Positions 26,249 through 35,401 are shown, counted from the stretch's first letter. The stretch: 64,000 bases of DNA from Natrarchaeobaculum sulfurireducens (GCF_003430825.1 NZ_CP024047.1:682001-746000); one strand, 5' to 3'. The notes: generated by a model not told the origin, from the letters alone. Numbers and translations: made by a program.

Positions 26249-26384
26249 CCGTGAGATAAACCTAGACTGTCTTCTGAATTGAATTTTGGCTTTGTGAATT
26301 ATTGATTTCTGGCCGTGAAATCTGCCGCAGTACGGTGGCTGAATACGCCTGCGTGACGAGAAGTGTACAAGGGTTGAAAATTCG

Positions 26385-26777
26385 ATGGTGTTTTCGAGAT
26401 ACGAAAACGGAACAGACGTTATCGAGCGATGGGATCGCGTGTTCGAGGCCGTCGCCGCCGAACCGCGTCGACAGCTCATCGTGTCGCTTCTCGATCGGGA
26501 ACCGGATCAGTCCGTTCGGCTCCCCGAGAGCGCAGTAAACCCGAACGTTCCTATCGCTCCAGAGCGCCTCGAGCGGGAACTCAAACACTGTCATCTACCG
26601 TTGTTGGCCGACGGCGGATACATCGAGTGGGAGTCAGACCCGTTCGTCGCCTCGCGCGGTTCGCGCTTCGAGGAGGTAGCCGTGGTCTTCGAGACGCTCC
26701 ACAGCTTCGCGGCCGACGTTCCTGACCAGCTGGTGCTTGGCTGCCAGCGGCTCGAGCGGGAACGACAGTTCGGGTAA
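26385..26777 (+). CDS. Winged-helix-like regulatory protein, haloarchaeal
   Basis: A 130-residue protein. The region WDRVFEAVAAEPRRQLIVSLLD resembles the first helices of haloarchaeal winged-helix regulators (DUF7344-like). It is followed by ELKHCHLPLLADGGYIEWESDP, which would be the recognition helix and wing, and a C-terminal helix that may dimerise. No known target. It ends about 60 nt before rdgB but is more likely a separate unit. Confidence 0.65.
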   Translation: MVFSRYENGTDVIERWDRVFEAVAAEPRRQLIVSLLDREPDQSVRLPESAVNPNVPIAPERLERELKHCHLPLLADGGYIEWESDPFVASRGSRFEEVAVVFETLHSFAADVPDQLVLGCQRLERERQFG

Positions 26778-26835
26778 CCGACCGCCTCAGCGACCAACCG
26801 ACGGCTATATTCGCGCGGAGTGCGCCGGCTCGCAC

Positions 26836-27384
26836 ATGCTCATTCGGTTCGTCACCGGCAACGAGGGGAAAGCCCGCGAAGCTCGATCGTACCTCGAGGG
26901 AATCACGGCCGTTAATCAGGTCGAGTACGACTACACCGAGATCCAGAGCGATTCGCTCGAAGAGATCGCCACCCACGGCGCACGCGAGGCCTACGAGGCG
27001 CTGGGTGACACCGAACCGGTGCTGGTCGACGACGCGGGGCTGTTCGTCGACGCGCTCGAGGGCTTTCCGGGGCCGTACTCGGCGTACGTCGAGGACACGG
27101 TCGGCGTCGAACGCCTCTGGAAGCTGGTCGAAGACGAGGAGAACAAACGCGCACACTTCCGGACGGTGCTCGCCTACGCCGACGCCGAACGCACCGAGAC
27201 GTTCGAGGGGGCGGTTGCGGGGACGCTCGTCGCCCCACGCGGCGAGGGCGGGTTCGGCTACGACCCCATCTTCGAGTACAACGGCCAGACGATGGCCGAG
27301 ATGAGTACCGAGGAGAAAAACGCCATCTCTCACCGCGGCCGCGCCCTGGCGACGTTCGCCGAGTGGTACGCAGACCAACACTAA
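26836..27384 (+). CDS. rdgB: XTP/dITP diphosphatase (RdgB/HAM1)
   Basis: A 182-residue house-cleaning enzyme that hydrolyses dITP, XTP and ITP to monophosphates. Signature motifs are FVTGNEGKAREA at the N-terminus, the catalytic DDAGLFVDALEGFPG, GGFGYDPIF and the terminal SHRGRAL. The ATG at 26836 puts the substrate-binding TGNxxK motif about 7 residues in, as in the family; the longer frame upstream is not conserved in character. Confidence 0.95.
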   Translation: MLIRFVTGNEGKAREARSYLEGITAVNQVEYDYTEIQSDSLEEIATHGAREAYEALGDTEPVLVDDAGLFVDALEGFPGPYSAYVEDTVGVERLWKLVEDEENKRAHFRTVLAYADAERTETFEGAVAGTLVAPRGEGGFGYDPIFEYNGQTMAEMSTEEKNAISHRGRALATFAEWYADQH

Positions 27385-27411
27385 TCCGCGAGCACAGGCC
27401 TACGAGCGTCC

Positions 27412-27885
27412 CTACTCGCGCGGGTCGCGATCCGGACCGGGATACGCACCGCCTTCGACGGCCTCATAGAGGCTCTCGGGATCGAACAACGTCGCGAAGG
27501 CGTCCGGCGATCTGATGCTAACGGAGACACGTGGCTGTAAGGAAAGGCCGGCTCGTGCCGAGCCGAGGGCATCGTCGTACGACAGCAGGTGCGCCGCCCC
27601 GCCGCGATAGGCCGATGCGAGCGCCGGATGATCTTCTTCGGGGTGATCGACCGACACGCGTTCTGCCTCGAGTCGCTCGCGGTGGACGGCTGCGAGGTCC
27701 GCGTCGGCGAGGGTCGCGACGACTCGCTCTGTCTCCTCGAGCAGGCGGTCGCTCGCGACGAGGTCGATCCACGAGTGACTCCGGACGTGATCGAGCGCCT
27801 CGCGGGCGTCGCCGCCGACGAGGAGGTCGGCCGCCAGTACGTCCACGTCGGCGACGACGCGCGCAGGATTCGGTCGGTTAGCCAT
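27412..27885 (-). CDS. PIN-like domain protein (DUF7384-like)
   Basis: A 157-residue protein. Acidic residues typical of a PIN nuclease fold are in VVADVDVLAADLL (D13, D15), LLEETERVV, DHPEEDHP and LLSYDDALG (D103, D104). PIN proteins often act as RNA-cleaving toxins or rRNA/tRNA processing enzymes. Its start overlaps the end of a 36-codon gene by 8 nt, so the two are probably translated together. It is convergent with rdgB. Whether it is active or toxic is not known. Confidence 0.7.
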   Translation of the reverse strand: MANRPNPARVVADVDVLAADLLVGGDAREALDHVRSHSWIDLVASDRLLEETERVVATLADADLAAVHRERLEAERVSVDHPEEDHPALASAYRGGAAHLLSYDDALGSARAGLSLQPRVSVSIRSPDAFATLFDPESLYEAVEGGAYPGPDRDPRE

Positions 27886-27988
27886 TCGATTCCTCCGTCC
27901 GTCCCTCCTCAGCGGTCGATCGGAGCGTTTCGTAGTCGACGTCGAAGGCTTCGGCCCGCTCGAAGAGGTCGGCCCAGCTCGCGGTCAT
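27878..27988 (-). CDS. 36-residue protein overlapping the PIN gene
   Basis: An acidic, helical peptide starting MTASWADLFERAEAFDVDYE and ending in a Glu-rich tail. Its TAA lies inside the first codons of the PIN-domain gene (8-nt overlap), the usual arrangement for translational coupling in toxin-antitoxin pairs. The WADLFERAEAFDVD helix pattern looks like a conserved haloarchaeal small-protein motif. Antitoxin function is inferred from context only. Confidence 0.6.
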   Translation of the reverse strand: MTASWADLFERAEAFDVDYETLRSTAEEGRTEESNG

Positions 27989-28074
27989 CGGTCTGAGATA
28001 CTGACTGCGCGGATAAAAGCACAGGTGGCTCGGTACCCAACCGGGGTGGGGCTATGCGTCGAGCAAACCAGCGG

Positions 28075-28530
28075 TCAGTGCTCGAGCGAGACCGTCGCTG
28101 GCGTTTCGTGGAGGATATTGTCACCGACGGGACAGCGACGTTCGACCTCGGTAAGCCACGCCTCGAGCGTTTCTTCGTCGGCGTCGGTGTCGGCAGAGAT
28201 CGTGACGTCGATCGACTGGTAGCCAGCGCGGACGTCGTCGCTCTGGCCGAGGAACCTGGCGGGGTCGAGGTCGCCCTCGAGGTCGATACTGACGTCACCG
28301 AGGTCGATGCCGCGCTCGTCTGCGACGGTGTGGGCGACGACGGTGAGACAGCCCGCCCACGCGCCGAGGAGGTACTCGACGGGGTTCGGGCCGTCGTCGG
28401 TCCCGCCGAGGGCAGGGGGTTCGTCGACGACGAACTCGAAGCCGCGGGTCGAGACCGTCGTCTTCGTCTCGCTGTCGGCTTCCGCCGAGACCGAAAACCG
28501 CTGCGTCTGTGACTGTGTCGAGTCGCTCAT
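28075..28530 (-). CDS. OsmC/Ohr-family protein
   Basis: A 151-residue OsmC-fold protein. The two redox cysteines are C61 (in PVEYLLGAWAGCLTV) and C133 (in RRCPVGDNI), both in family positions, so thiol-dependent reduction of hydroperoxides is likely. The ATG at 28530 (MSDSTQSQTQRF) is chosen because the short upstream extension is basic and unlike the protein. It is divergent from the SDR gene. Confidence 0.9.
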   Translation of the reverse strand: MSDSTQSQTQRFSVSAEADSETKTTVSTRGFEFVVDEPPALGGTDDGPNPVEYLLGAWAGCLTVVAHTVADERGIDLGDVSIDLEGDLDPARFLGQSDDVRAGYQSIDVTISADTDADEETLEAWLTEVERRCPVGDNILHETPATVSLEH

Positions 28531-28767
28531 CACTCGCCGTTTCGGCCAGTGGTACGTCAAACGCTCGGTCGGGGAACGCTCCGACTCGATCGCTGACGCA
28601 CTGTTGACTCACGAATCGACCACACGGGACTCGAGGACGACTCTGTGGGGTGTCGACGCCAGAACTCGAGTTCACAGGTACCGGCAATTCTTCGTCAGGA
28701 GCCGGCGAACGCCAATTTAGGGACAACAGCTGTAACTGAAAGTGGCGTGGTTAGTTACATCGGTAAC

Positions 28768-28776
28768 ACTATACGG
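28768..28776 (+). promoter_or_regulatory. TATA-like element for the SDR gene
   Basis: ACTATACGG centred about 27 nt upstream of the ATG at 28799. It supports that start rather than the upstream in-frame alternative, which would lie before the promoter. Confidence 0.5.
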
Positions 28777-28798
28777 CGATCGATCAACAAGAAACACG

Positions 28799-29596
28799 AT
28801 GCACGAACCCGACTACAGCGTCGCGGGCGACACCGCAATCGTCACGGGCGCAAGCCAGGGTATCGGCAAGGCAATCGCAGAGACGCTCGCTGCGAGCGGG
28901 GCGAACGTCGCGGTCTGCTCTCGATCGATCGACCGTGTGGGACCGGTCGCCGACGCGATCACCGATGCCGACGTCGCTGGCGAGGCGATAGCGGTCGAGT
29001 GTAACGTCCGCGAGCGCGATCAGGTGCAGTCGTTCGTCGACCGAACGGTCGAGGAGTTCGGCGACATCGACGTGCTCGTAAACAACGCTGGCGGCGAGTT
29101 CGTCGCCCCCTTCGAGGACATCTCCGAGAACGGCTGGAAGACCATTATCGACCTCAACCTCAACAGCACCGTCCACTGTGCCCAACTCGCCGGTGAAGTG
29201 ATGCGCGAGGGTGACGGTGGCTCGATCATCAACCTCTCGTCGGTCAACGGCCAACACGCCGCACCCGGCGAGAGTCACTACAGCGCGGCGAAAGCGGCGA
29301 TCATCCGACTGACCGAGACGTTAGCAACCGAGTGGGCCGGTGACGGCATCCGCGTCAACTGTGTTGCACCGGGACTGATTCAAACCCCCGGCGTCGCCGA
29401 GACCCTCGGCATCGAGAGCGACGACATGCCACCTCGAGAAAAGGCCGACCGCCGTATCGGCCACGCCGAAGAGATCGCCGATATCGTCCAGTTTCTCGCC
29501 AGCCCCGCCGCTTCGTTCATGAACGGCGAGACGCTCACCGCCAAAGGCGTCCCACGGGCTGGCAACTCGATGTCACAGGGACTCGGCCTCGAGTAG
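28799..29596 (+). CDS. Short-chain dehydrogenase/reductase
   Basis: A 265-residue classical SDR. The NAD(P)-binding TGASQGIG is near residue 16, NNAGG near 95, the catalytic Ser in INLSSVNG and the catalytic Tyr/Lys in HYSAAKAAI. ALERT residues after the first beta strand (VCSRSID) include an Arg, which suggests NADP preference. FabG-like and glucose-dehydrogenase-like enzymes share this layout, so the substrate cannot be given. Confidence 0.9.
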   Translation: MHEPDYSVAGDTAIVTGASQGIGKAIAETLAASGANVAVCSRSIDRVGPVADAITDADVAGEAIAVECNVRERDQVQSFVDRTVEEFGDIDVLVNNAGGEFVAPFEDISENGWKTIIDLNLNSTVHCAQLAGEVMREGDGGSIINLSSVNGQHAAPGESHYSAAKAAIIRLTETLATEWAGDGIRVNCVAPGLIQTPGVAETLGIESDDMPPREKADRRIGHAEEIADIVQFLASPAASFMNGETLTAKGVPRAGNSMSQGLGLE

Positions 29597-29664
29597 CGAT
29601 CTCTTTTGACTCGTCGCGTTCGAAGCCAACCGACAAGTACCGCGCGGCGAATCTCTCGTCAGAG

Positions 29665-30498
29665 ATGGTGTTCGGCCCCGCCCTCGAGAAGCTGGCAGCG
29701 TCGGACGGGTCGGTGTTCGGGCCGACGTCTTTTCGGTCCTACGTCACTCGCCACGACCTCGAGGCAGGGCCGCGGACACCCCGATACATCTCGGTCGACG
29801 CGCTCTCTGACCTCGCACCCGAACTCCGGGAAGCAGACGTCATGGTGCTCCGGACGGGGTCGGCCCCCGACGGTCGGGGGACGGGCTTTCTGCTCGTCGA
29901 GAGCCACGACGGCATCGAGGAGTTCTTCCTGTGCGACGAGTCGGCGTTTGACGGTTCTTCGTCCGAGCGGCTGTCGATGGCGGACGACGAGCGACTCGAG
30001 TCGTTCGAGCTGTTGCCGTCGCGCTCTGAAACGTCGCTGGTGAACCTCGGGCTGGCCTCGGGTGCGCTCGCGGAGGCGCTCTCGCTCGACCGGCCAGGTG
30101 CGCTTTCGCCGCCTGCGACGGGGCGTTCGACGTTCACCTTCGAGATGCGCCCCCACGGACAGCTCTCGGAGACGGTCACCCACCGAAACGGCCAGGTCGA
30201 GATCGACACGCTGTTCGTCGAACGACGCGGCGGCGAACGAACGCTGTTCGTCCTCGAGGCCAAGACCGGTCCACGGGCTTCACTCGCGAAGCACAAACTC
30301 GTCTATCCCGTATTGGCCCTCGCTGAGCGCGTCCCGCCTGCAGTCTCCATCGTCCCGGTCTACCTCCGCTGTCGTGACGGAGGCGAGCAGGTGACGTTCG
30401 CGGTCGCCGAGTGTACGCTGCCGGACCCCCGCGAGTCGATTCCGGGGGTCAATGACCTCGAGGTCACGCGTTCGTCGGTGATCGAACTCGAGCGGTAA
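29665..30498 (+). CDS. PD-(D/E)XK nuclease-like protein of unknown function
   Basis: A 277-residue protein I cannot assign to a named function. The C-terminal half has a PD-(D/E)XK-like core: an acidic strand QVEIDTLFVE (E179, D181), then LFVLEAKTG (E198, K200), and a following helix KHKLVYPVLAL (H210, Y214) resembling the QxxxY motif of this superfamily. The N-terminal half (FGPTSFRSYVTRH, LLVESHDGIEEF) looks like a binding domain. Haloarchaeal DUF6997-like proteins have similar motifs. No methylase or helicase is nearby, so it is a solitary candidate for DNA or RNA cleavage. Confidence 0.65.
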   Translation: MVFGPALEKLAASDGSVFGPTSFRSYVTRHDLEAGPRTPRYISVDALSDLAPELREADVMVLRTGSAPDGRGTGFLLVESHDGIEEFFLCDESAFDGSSSERLSMADDERLESFELLPSRSETSLVNLGLASGALAEALSLDRPGALSPPATGRSTFTFEMRPHGQLSETVTHRNGQVEIDTLFVERRGGERTLFVLEAKTGPRASLAKHKLVYPVLALAERVPPAVSIVPVYLRCRDGGEQVTFAVAECTLPDPRESIPGVNDLEVTRSSVIELER

Positions 30499-30556
30499 CG
30501 GCACACTCGAGAGTCGCGAGCGAAGGGGTTTACTCGAATCAGCGTGATCATTACCC

Positions 30557-31447
30557 ATGACACTTCGAAACGCACTCCGGGGGATCACCACCCCGCTCGT
30601 CACGCCGTTCGATCCGGAGACGGGCGACGTCGACGAACAGGCGCTCGAGGGGCTGGTCGATCACCTCCTCGAGAACGGTATCGACGGCCTCTTTCCCTGC
30701 GGAACGACGGGCGAGTTCACCAGCCTGACGCCCGGAGAACGGCGGCGGGTCCACGAGGTCGTCGTCGACCGCGCCGACGGCGAGGTGCCAGTGCTTGCGG
30801 GCACGGCCGCGACGTCCGTCGAGGAAGCGGTCGACTACGCCGAGCACGCTGCCGAGATCGGTGCCGACGCCGTCGTCGTCACCGAGCCGTACTATCACGG
30901 CCCAAACGATCCCGACGGCAATCGCCAGTTCTTCGAGCAGGTAGCCGACCGATCGCCCCTGCCCGTTCTGCTGTACAACATTCCGCCGTGTACTGGCGGT
31001 TCGATCGCCCTCGAGACCTTCGAGGCCGTCGCCACACACGAGAACGTGATCGGAACGAAAGACTCGAGCGGTGACCTCGAGTACCTGCTGTCGGTGATGC
31101 GCCGGACGCCCGAAGAGTTCGTCGTCCTCCAGGGCTACGACACCCTGCTCGTCGCCGCGCTCAGGATGGGTGCCGACGGTGGGCTGAACGCGGGGTCGAA
31201 CGTCGCGCCCGCAGCCTACGGCGAACTGTACGACTCGTTCGACGGCGAGCGCGGGATCGAACTGCAGGACGCCATCGAGCCGCTGTTTGACGCCTGTGCC
31301 GAGTACGGGTTCGCGCCAGCGACGAAGGCCGCCCTCGAGTATCGTGGCGTGATTGCGAGCGATGCTGTTCGCCCGCCGCTCGTCCCGGTGTCGGAGGACG
31401 GACAGAACGGTGTGGAAGCGGGCGTCGACGCCTTGCTCGAGGGGTAA
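30557..31447 (+). CDS. DapA/NAL-family aldolase, probably KD(P)G aldolase rather than DHDPS
   Basis: A 296-residue class I aldolase of the dihydrodipicolinate synthase family. The Schiff-base Lys is K168 (VIGTKDSSGD), the Tyr of the proton relay is Y140 (LLYNIPP), and the Thr-Thr pair is at 50-51 (PCGTTGEF). The Arg that binds the carboxylate in dihydrodipicolinate synthases (NVPSRTG) is replaced by Cys (NIPPCTG). That points to a 2-keto-3-deoxygluconate-type aldolase. A KDG-type kinase is encoded about 5 kb downstream. GTTTAC about 25-30 nt upstream suggests a leaderless mRNA. Confidence 0.82.
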   Translation: MTLRNALRGITTPLVTPFDPETGDVDEQALEGLVDHLLENGIDGLFPCGTTGEFTSLTPGERRRVHEVVVDRADGEVPVLAGTAATSVEEAVDYAEHAAEIGADAVVVTEPYYHGPNDPDGNRQFFEQVADRSPLPVLLYNIPPCTGGSIALETFEAVATHENVIGTKDSSGDLEYLLSVMRRTPEEFVVLQGYDTLLVAALRMGADGGLNAGSNVAPAAYGELYDSFDGERGIELQDAIEPLFDACAEYGFAPATKAALEYRGVIASDAVRPPLVPVSEDGQNGVEAGVDALLEG

Positions 31448-31774
31448 ACCGTCGGCTCTCGGGTTTAACTCCGGAACTCGAGTTCAGGAGGTCTATCTCG
31501 AACGTCTCCCTGTCCAGTACCTCGAGTCGGCTGGGAAGGGCGTGGCGACTCATCGTTGCCACGATAGCAGGATACAAGCGAGGGTTTCGAGCAGAATCAA
31601 CGCCTATCGAAAGCTCGCTGGACCACCAGAGTCGTGAGTTCACTCCACACGAGACGAGGACACGCAAGGATTTTGCCGATCCGCCCGTCCTAGGCGAATA
31701 GTGAACGCGACTCGAGGCGCGTCGACCGGAAGCGGGGGAGCCGACGCGCACCGGCGGACAAAATCCAGCCAACG
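31448..31774 (+). other. Gap without a recognised gene before mutL
   Basis: This 327-nt stretch has no convincing gene. A 25-codon frame opens with GTG at 31701 and closes with a TGA (31776-31778) that overlaps the mutL ATG, like the uvrA leader frame, but no good TATA element precedes it. A plain GATTTTGCC at about 31669 is the only AT-rich candidate. Confidence 0.4.
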
Positions 31775-33946
31775 ATGACAGACGACACCGATATTCAGCA
31801 GTTAGACGACGACACCGTCGCCCGAATCGCCGCGGGTGAGGTCGTCGAACGGCCCGCGAGCGCGGTAAAGGAACTCGTAGAGAACAGCCTCGACGCCGAC
31901 GCCTCGCGCGTCGAAGTCGACGTCGAGGAGGGCGGCACCGAACTGATTCGCGTCGCCGACGACGGCGACGGGATGAACGACGCCGACCTCCGGGCGGCCG
32001 TTCGACAGCACACGACGAGCAAGATCGCAGGCCTCGAGGACCTCGAGGCAGGAGTCAGGACACTCGGATTCCGCGGTGAAGCCTTACACACGATCGGGTC
32101 GGTCTCCCGAATGACGATTCGTTCGCGCCCGCGAGACGCCGACAGTGCAGGGACGGAACTCGTCTACGATGGCGGCGACGTCGTCTCGGTCGAGCCCGCG
32201 GGCTGTCCCGAGGGGACCGTCGTCGAGGTCGAAGACCTGTTCTACAACACCCCCGCACGCCGGAAGTTCCTCAAAACGACGGCGACGGAATTCGCCCACG
32301 TCAACCGGATCGTCACGCGGTACGCACTCGCCAACCCGGACGTGGCCGTCTCGCTGACCCACGACGGCCGGGAGGTGTTCGCCACGACGGGCCAGGGAGA
32401 CCTCCAGGCTTCCATCCTCGCCGTCTACGGTCGCGAGGTCGCCTCGTCGATGATCGCCGTCGAGGCCGACGCCGAGACCGACGACCTGCCGCCGGGACCT
32501 CTCGAGTCCGTCACCGGACTCGTCTCTCATCCCGAAACGAACCGCTCGAGCCGTGAATACGTCGCGACGTACGTCAACGGGCGAGCGGTCACCGCCGACG
32601 CGATTCGTGAAGGAATCATGAGCGCCTACGACACCCAGCTGGGCGGCGACCGCTACCCGTTCGTCGCGCTCTTTCTCGAGGTCCCCGGCGACGTCGTCGA
32701 CGTGAACGTCCACCCCCGAAAGCGAGAGGTTCGTTTCGACGACGACGACGCCGTCCGCCGGCAGGTCGCCGCCGCCGTCGAGTCGGCACTCCTCGAGCAC
32801 GGCCTCCTTCGCTCGCGCGCCCCCAGAGGACGATCCGCGCCAGCGGAGACCGAAGTCGCGACGGAGCGATCGACGGTGGCCGACCACACTCGAGACACAG
32901 GCCCGGACGCCTCAGGTAAAGTCGGCGAAAAGAGCGATGATATACCCGAAGACGGGACGCAAGCGGAAGTCACAGAGCCGACTCGGACGGAAACCGCCGA
33001 CCGAACGCGAGACCACGTCGCCGAATCAGGTCGGAGCCAATCGACGTCGTCCACGGCCGCCACCGGTCTCGGAGAATCGGGGGACCCGACGGCAGACCGG
33101 TCCGCTGGCCCGTCGACGGGAGCGTCCGAACCAGCGCCCACACAAGCATCGACGGGCTCGAGTGACGGGGGAGCCGACCGGGACGACTCGACGGCATCGG
33201 TCTCGTCGGCGACCCCTGAATCGGACGCGAGCGAGCAAACGCAGGCTGACGGACGAGCCGAGGCCGACCGAAAGTTCGCCGCCGCGACCGAACAGCGAAC
33301 CCTCGGGGGCGAGGCTGCGACGGGCGAAGCGACCACATACGACTCGTTGCCGCCGTTGCGGGTGCTCGGCCAGCTTTCTGACACCTACGTCGTCTGTGAG
33401 ACGCCCGACGGACTCGCGCTGGTCGACCAGCACGCCGCCGACGAGCGGGTCAACTACGAGCGCCTGCAGGCCGCCTTCGCCGACGACCCCCCAGCCCAGG
33501 CGCTGGCGTCGCCGGTCAAACTCGAGTTGACCGCGGCCGAGGCCGAAGCGTTTTCGGGCTATCGCGACGCCCTCGCCCGGCTGGGCTTTTACGCCGACCG
33601 GGTCGACGAGCGGACGGTCGCCGTGACGACCGTCCCCGCGGTACTCGAGGAGACGCTCGCGCCCGAACGCCTCCGCGACGTGCTCACGTCGATCCTCGAG
33701 GGCGACCGTGAGGCCGGAGCCGAGACCGTCGACGCCATCGCCGATGAGTTCCTCGGCGATCTCGCGTGTTACCCCTCTATCACCGGCAACACCTCGCTGA
33801 CGGAAGGATCGGTCGTCGACCTGCTCGAGGCGCTCGATGACTGTGAGAACCCATACGCCTGCCCGCACGGTCGGCCCGTGGTCGTCCAGTTCGACGACGA
33901 CGAGATCGAGGCGCGTTTCGAGCGGGACTATCCGGGACACAGCTAG
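31775..33946 (+). CDS. mutL: DNA mismatch repair protein MutL
   Basis: A 723-residue GHKL ATPase. The N-terminal domain (1-330) has ARIAAGEVVERPASAVKELV, VADDGDGM, TLGFRGEAL and NVHPRKREVRF. A long acidic, Ser/Thr-rich linker (about 345-520) follows. The C-terminal domain has the endonuclease motif DQHAADERVNYE (about 551) and the zinc-site ACPHGRP, so it is a nicking MutL and not the E. coli type. mutS is not in the window. Confidence 0.97.
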   Translation: MTDDTDIQQLDDDTVARIAAGEVVERPASAVKELVENSLDADASRVEVDVEEGGTELIRVADDGDGMNDADLRAAVRQHTTSKIAGLEDLEAGVRTLGFRGEALHTIGSVSRMTIRSRPRDADSAGTELVYDGGDVVSVEPAGCPEGTVVEVEDLFYNTPARRKFLKTTATEFAHVNRIVTRYALANPDVAVSLTHDGREVFATTGQGDLQASILAVYGREVASSMIAVEADAETDDLPPGPLESVTGLVSHPETNRSSREYVATYVNGRAVTADAIREGIMSAYDTQLGGDRYPFVALFLEVPGDVVDVNVHPRKREVRFDDDDAVRRQVAAAVESALLEHGLLRSRAPRGRSAPAETEVATERSTVADHTRDTGPDASGKVGEKSDDIPEDGTQAEVTEPTRTETADRTRDHVAESGRSQSTSSTAATGLGESGDPTADRSAGPSTGASEPAPTQASTGSSDGGADRDDSTASVSSATPESDASEQTQADGRAEADRKFAAATEQRTLGGEAATGEATTYDSLPPLRVLGQLSDTYVVCETPDGLALVDQHAADERVNYERLQAAFADDPPAQALASPVKLELTAAEAEAFSGYRDALARLGFYADRVDERTVAVTTVPAVLEETLAPERLRDVLTSILEGDREAGAETVDAIADEFLGDLACYPSITGNTSLTEGSVVDLLEALDDCENPYACPHGRPVVVQFDDDEIEARFERDYPGHS

Positions 33947-33997
33947 CCCCTCTCGATCGGTGTCACTACCCCGATTGGCTACTGAGTCGCTGCGCGA

Positions 33998-35401
33998 TCA
34001 GTACTTGGGGTCCGCGCCGGTCGTCTCGTAGACGGCGTCCAGTAACTCATCACGCTCGCGCTGCCAGGCTGCGAGTCCGTCTGGACTCGAGGGATACGTC
34101 TCGTAGTGAGCGAGGAGGTCGTCGGCACGCCCTTTCGTCCGGTAGAGCGTCCGGAGGGTGTCCCAGTGGCCGCGGCTTTTATACAGGGTCTCGAGTTTGA
34201 GTTTCCAGCCGACGTTGGCGCTCCCTGAGTACAGCGCCTCCGAGAGCTTATCGCCGGGCATCGCGGCGATCAGTCCGGTGAGGTCGTCGAGGTCGGCGGC
34301 CATCACGAGGATGTTGTATACGTCCAGTGCGGCGAACCGAGCGCCGAAGTGATCCATAACGCGCTCGTTGTACCGCCAGAGGACGTCCTCGCTGACGTCG
34401 TCGCGGTCGATTGCCTCGACGATCTGTTCGCCGGCGTATGCACCGGCGTAGGCCGCACCCGCGATGCCGCCGCCAGTCGTGGGGTTGACGTGGCCAGCGG
34501 CATCACCGACGGCAACGTAGCCGGGATGGACCGCCGAGTCGTGTGGCCGCTTGGTCGGGAGCGCGGCCCCGAGTTTGTCCTTGACCGTCGCCCCCTGGAA
34601 CTCGTCGCGGTTCTCGAGGTCTCGTTTGAGGTCCTCGACGAGTTTCATCGGTTCTTCGGACATCTGGAAGCCGAGTCCAACGTTGATCTCCGTCTCGGTC
34701 CGTGGGAAGTACCAGAGATAGCCCGCAGACCGCTCGGTTGGCTTGATTACGAGCGCGTCCGACCACTCGACCGGTTCGTCGACGTGGACGATCTCGCGGT
34801 AGGCCGACGAAAAATGCGTGTAATCGACGTTGGTGTCGAACGTCGACGTCGAGAAGTCGACGCGGTCCTGAAGAAGCGATAGCGATCCCGCGCCGTCGAC
34901 GACGACCGTCGCCTCGTAGGTCCGTGCGTCGCCATCGCGGATCGCTTCCACGCCCGTCACGCGCCCGTCGTCGTCCTGTACGACATCCGTGACGACGGTG
35001 TCGTAGTGGATATCGGTGCCCGCCTCGGTGGTCGCCTCGATGATCCGTCGGCCGTACTCCCTGCGGTCGATAACGGCCAACTCGCCAGGGATGGGAATCT
35101 CGAGAACGGCGTCTTCCTGGGGGATCTCGAACCGACCGTGATCGACGTCGGTATTCGTAAAGGCCGGCTCGAGTTCGGATTTCGGGATCACGTCGGGGAA
35201 GTCCGCGGCCCCCTTCAACGCGTCGCCACAGGCGATGTGCCCGGCTTCCGATGCGGGCTTTCGCTCGAGGATGACGACGTCGTACCCCGCGTTCGCGATC
35301 GTGGCGGAAGCGTAACACCCGCCAGTCCCCGCACCGACGACGACGACGTCCCAGTGGTCGGTCGTCGCCGCGGCGTCAGTTGACTGCTCCGTCGTACTCA
35401 T
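33998..35401 (-). CDS. Geranylgeranyl reductase family flavoprotein
   Basis: A 467-residue FAD enzyme. It has the dinucleotide motif VVVGAGTGGCYASATIANAG, LERKPASEAGHIACGDAL, the family motif DGAGSLSLLQ, and YVAVGDAAGHVNPTTGGGI. Members saturate the isoprenoid chains of archaeal lipids (digeranylgeranylglycerophospholipid reductase) or the chains of menaquinone. The C-terminal helices (EALYSGSANVGWKLKLETLY) are typical of the archaeal group. The ATG at 35401 is close to the divergent rtcA promoter. Confidence 0.88.
   Translation of the reverse strand: MSTTEQSTDAAATTDHWDVVVVGAGTGGCYASATIANAGYDVVILERKPASEAGHIACGDALKGAADFPDVIPKSELEPAFTNTDVDHGRFEIPQEDAVLEIPIPGELAVIDRREYGRRIIEATTEAGTDIHYDTVVTDVVQDDDGRVTGVEAIRDGDARTYEATVVVDGAGSLSLLQDRVDFSTSTFDTNVDYTHFSSAYREIVHVDEPVEWSDALVIKPTERSAGYLWYFPRTETEINVGLGFQMSEEPMKLVEDLKRDLENRDEFQGATVKDKLGAALPTKRPHDSAVHPGYVAVGDAAGHVNPTTGGGIAGAAYAGAYAGEQIVEAIDRDDVSEDVLWRYNERVMDHFGARFAALDVYNILVMAADLDDLTGLIAAMPGDKLSEALYSGSANVGWKLKLETLYKSRGHWDTLRTLYRTKGRADDLLAHYETYPSSPDGLAAWQRERDELLDAVYETTGADPKY

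Noticed and set aside
28742-28798. A longer N-terminus for the SDR starting at 28742
   Set aside because: It would begin upstream of the best TATA-like element (28768-28776) and adds residues unlike the family N-terminus.
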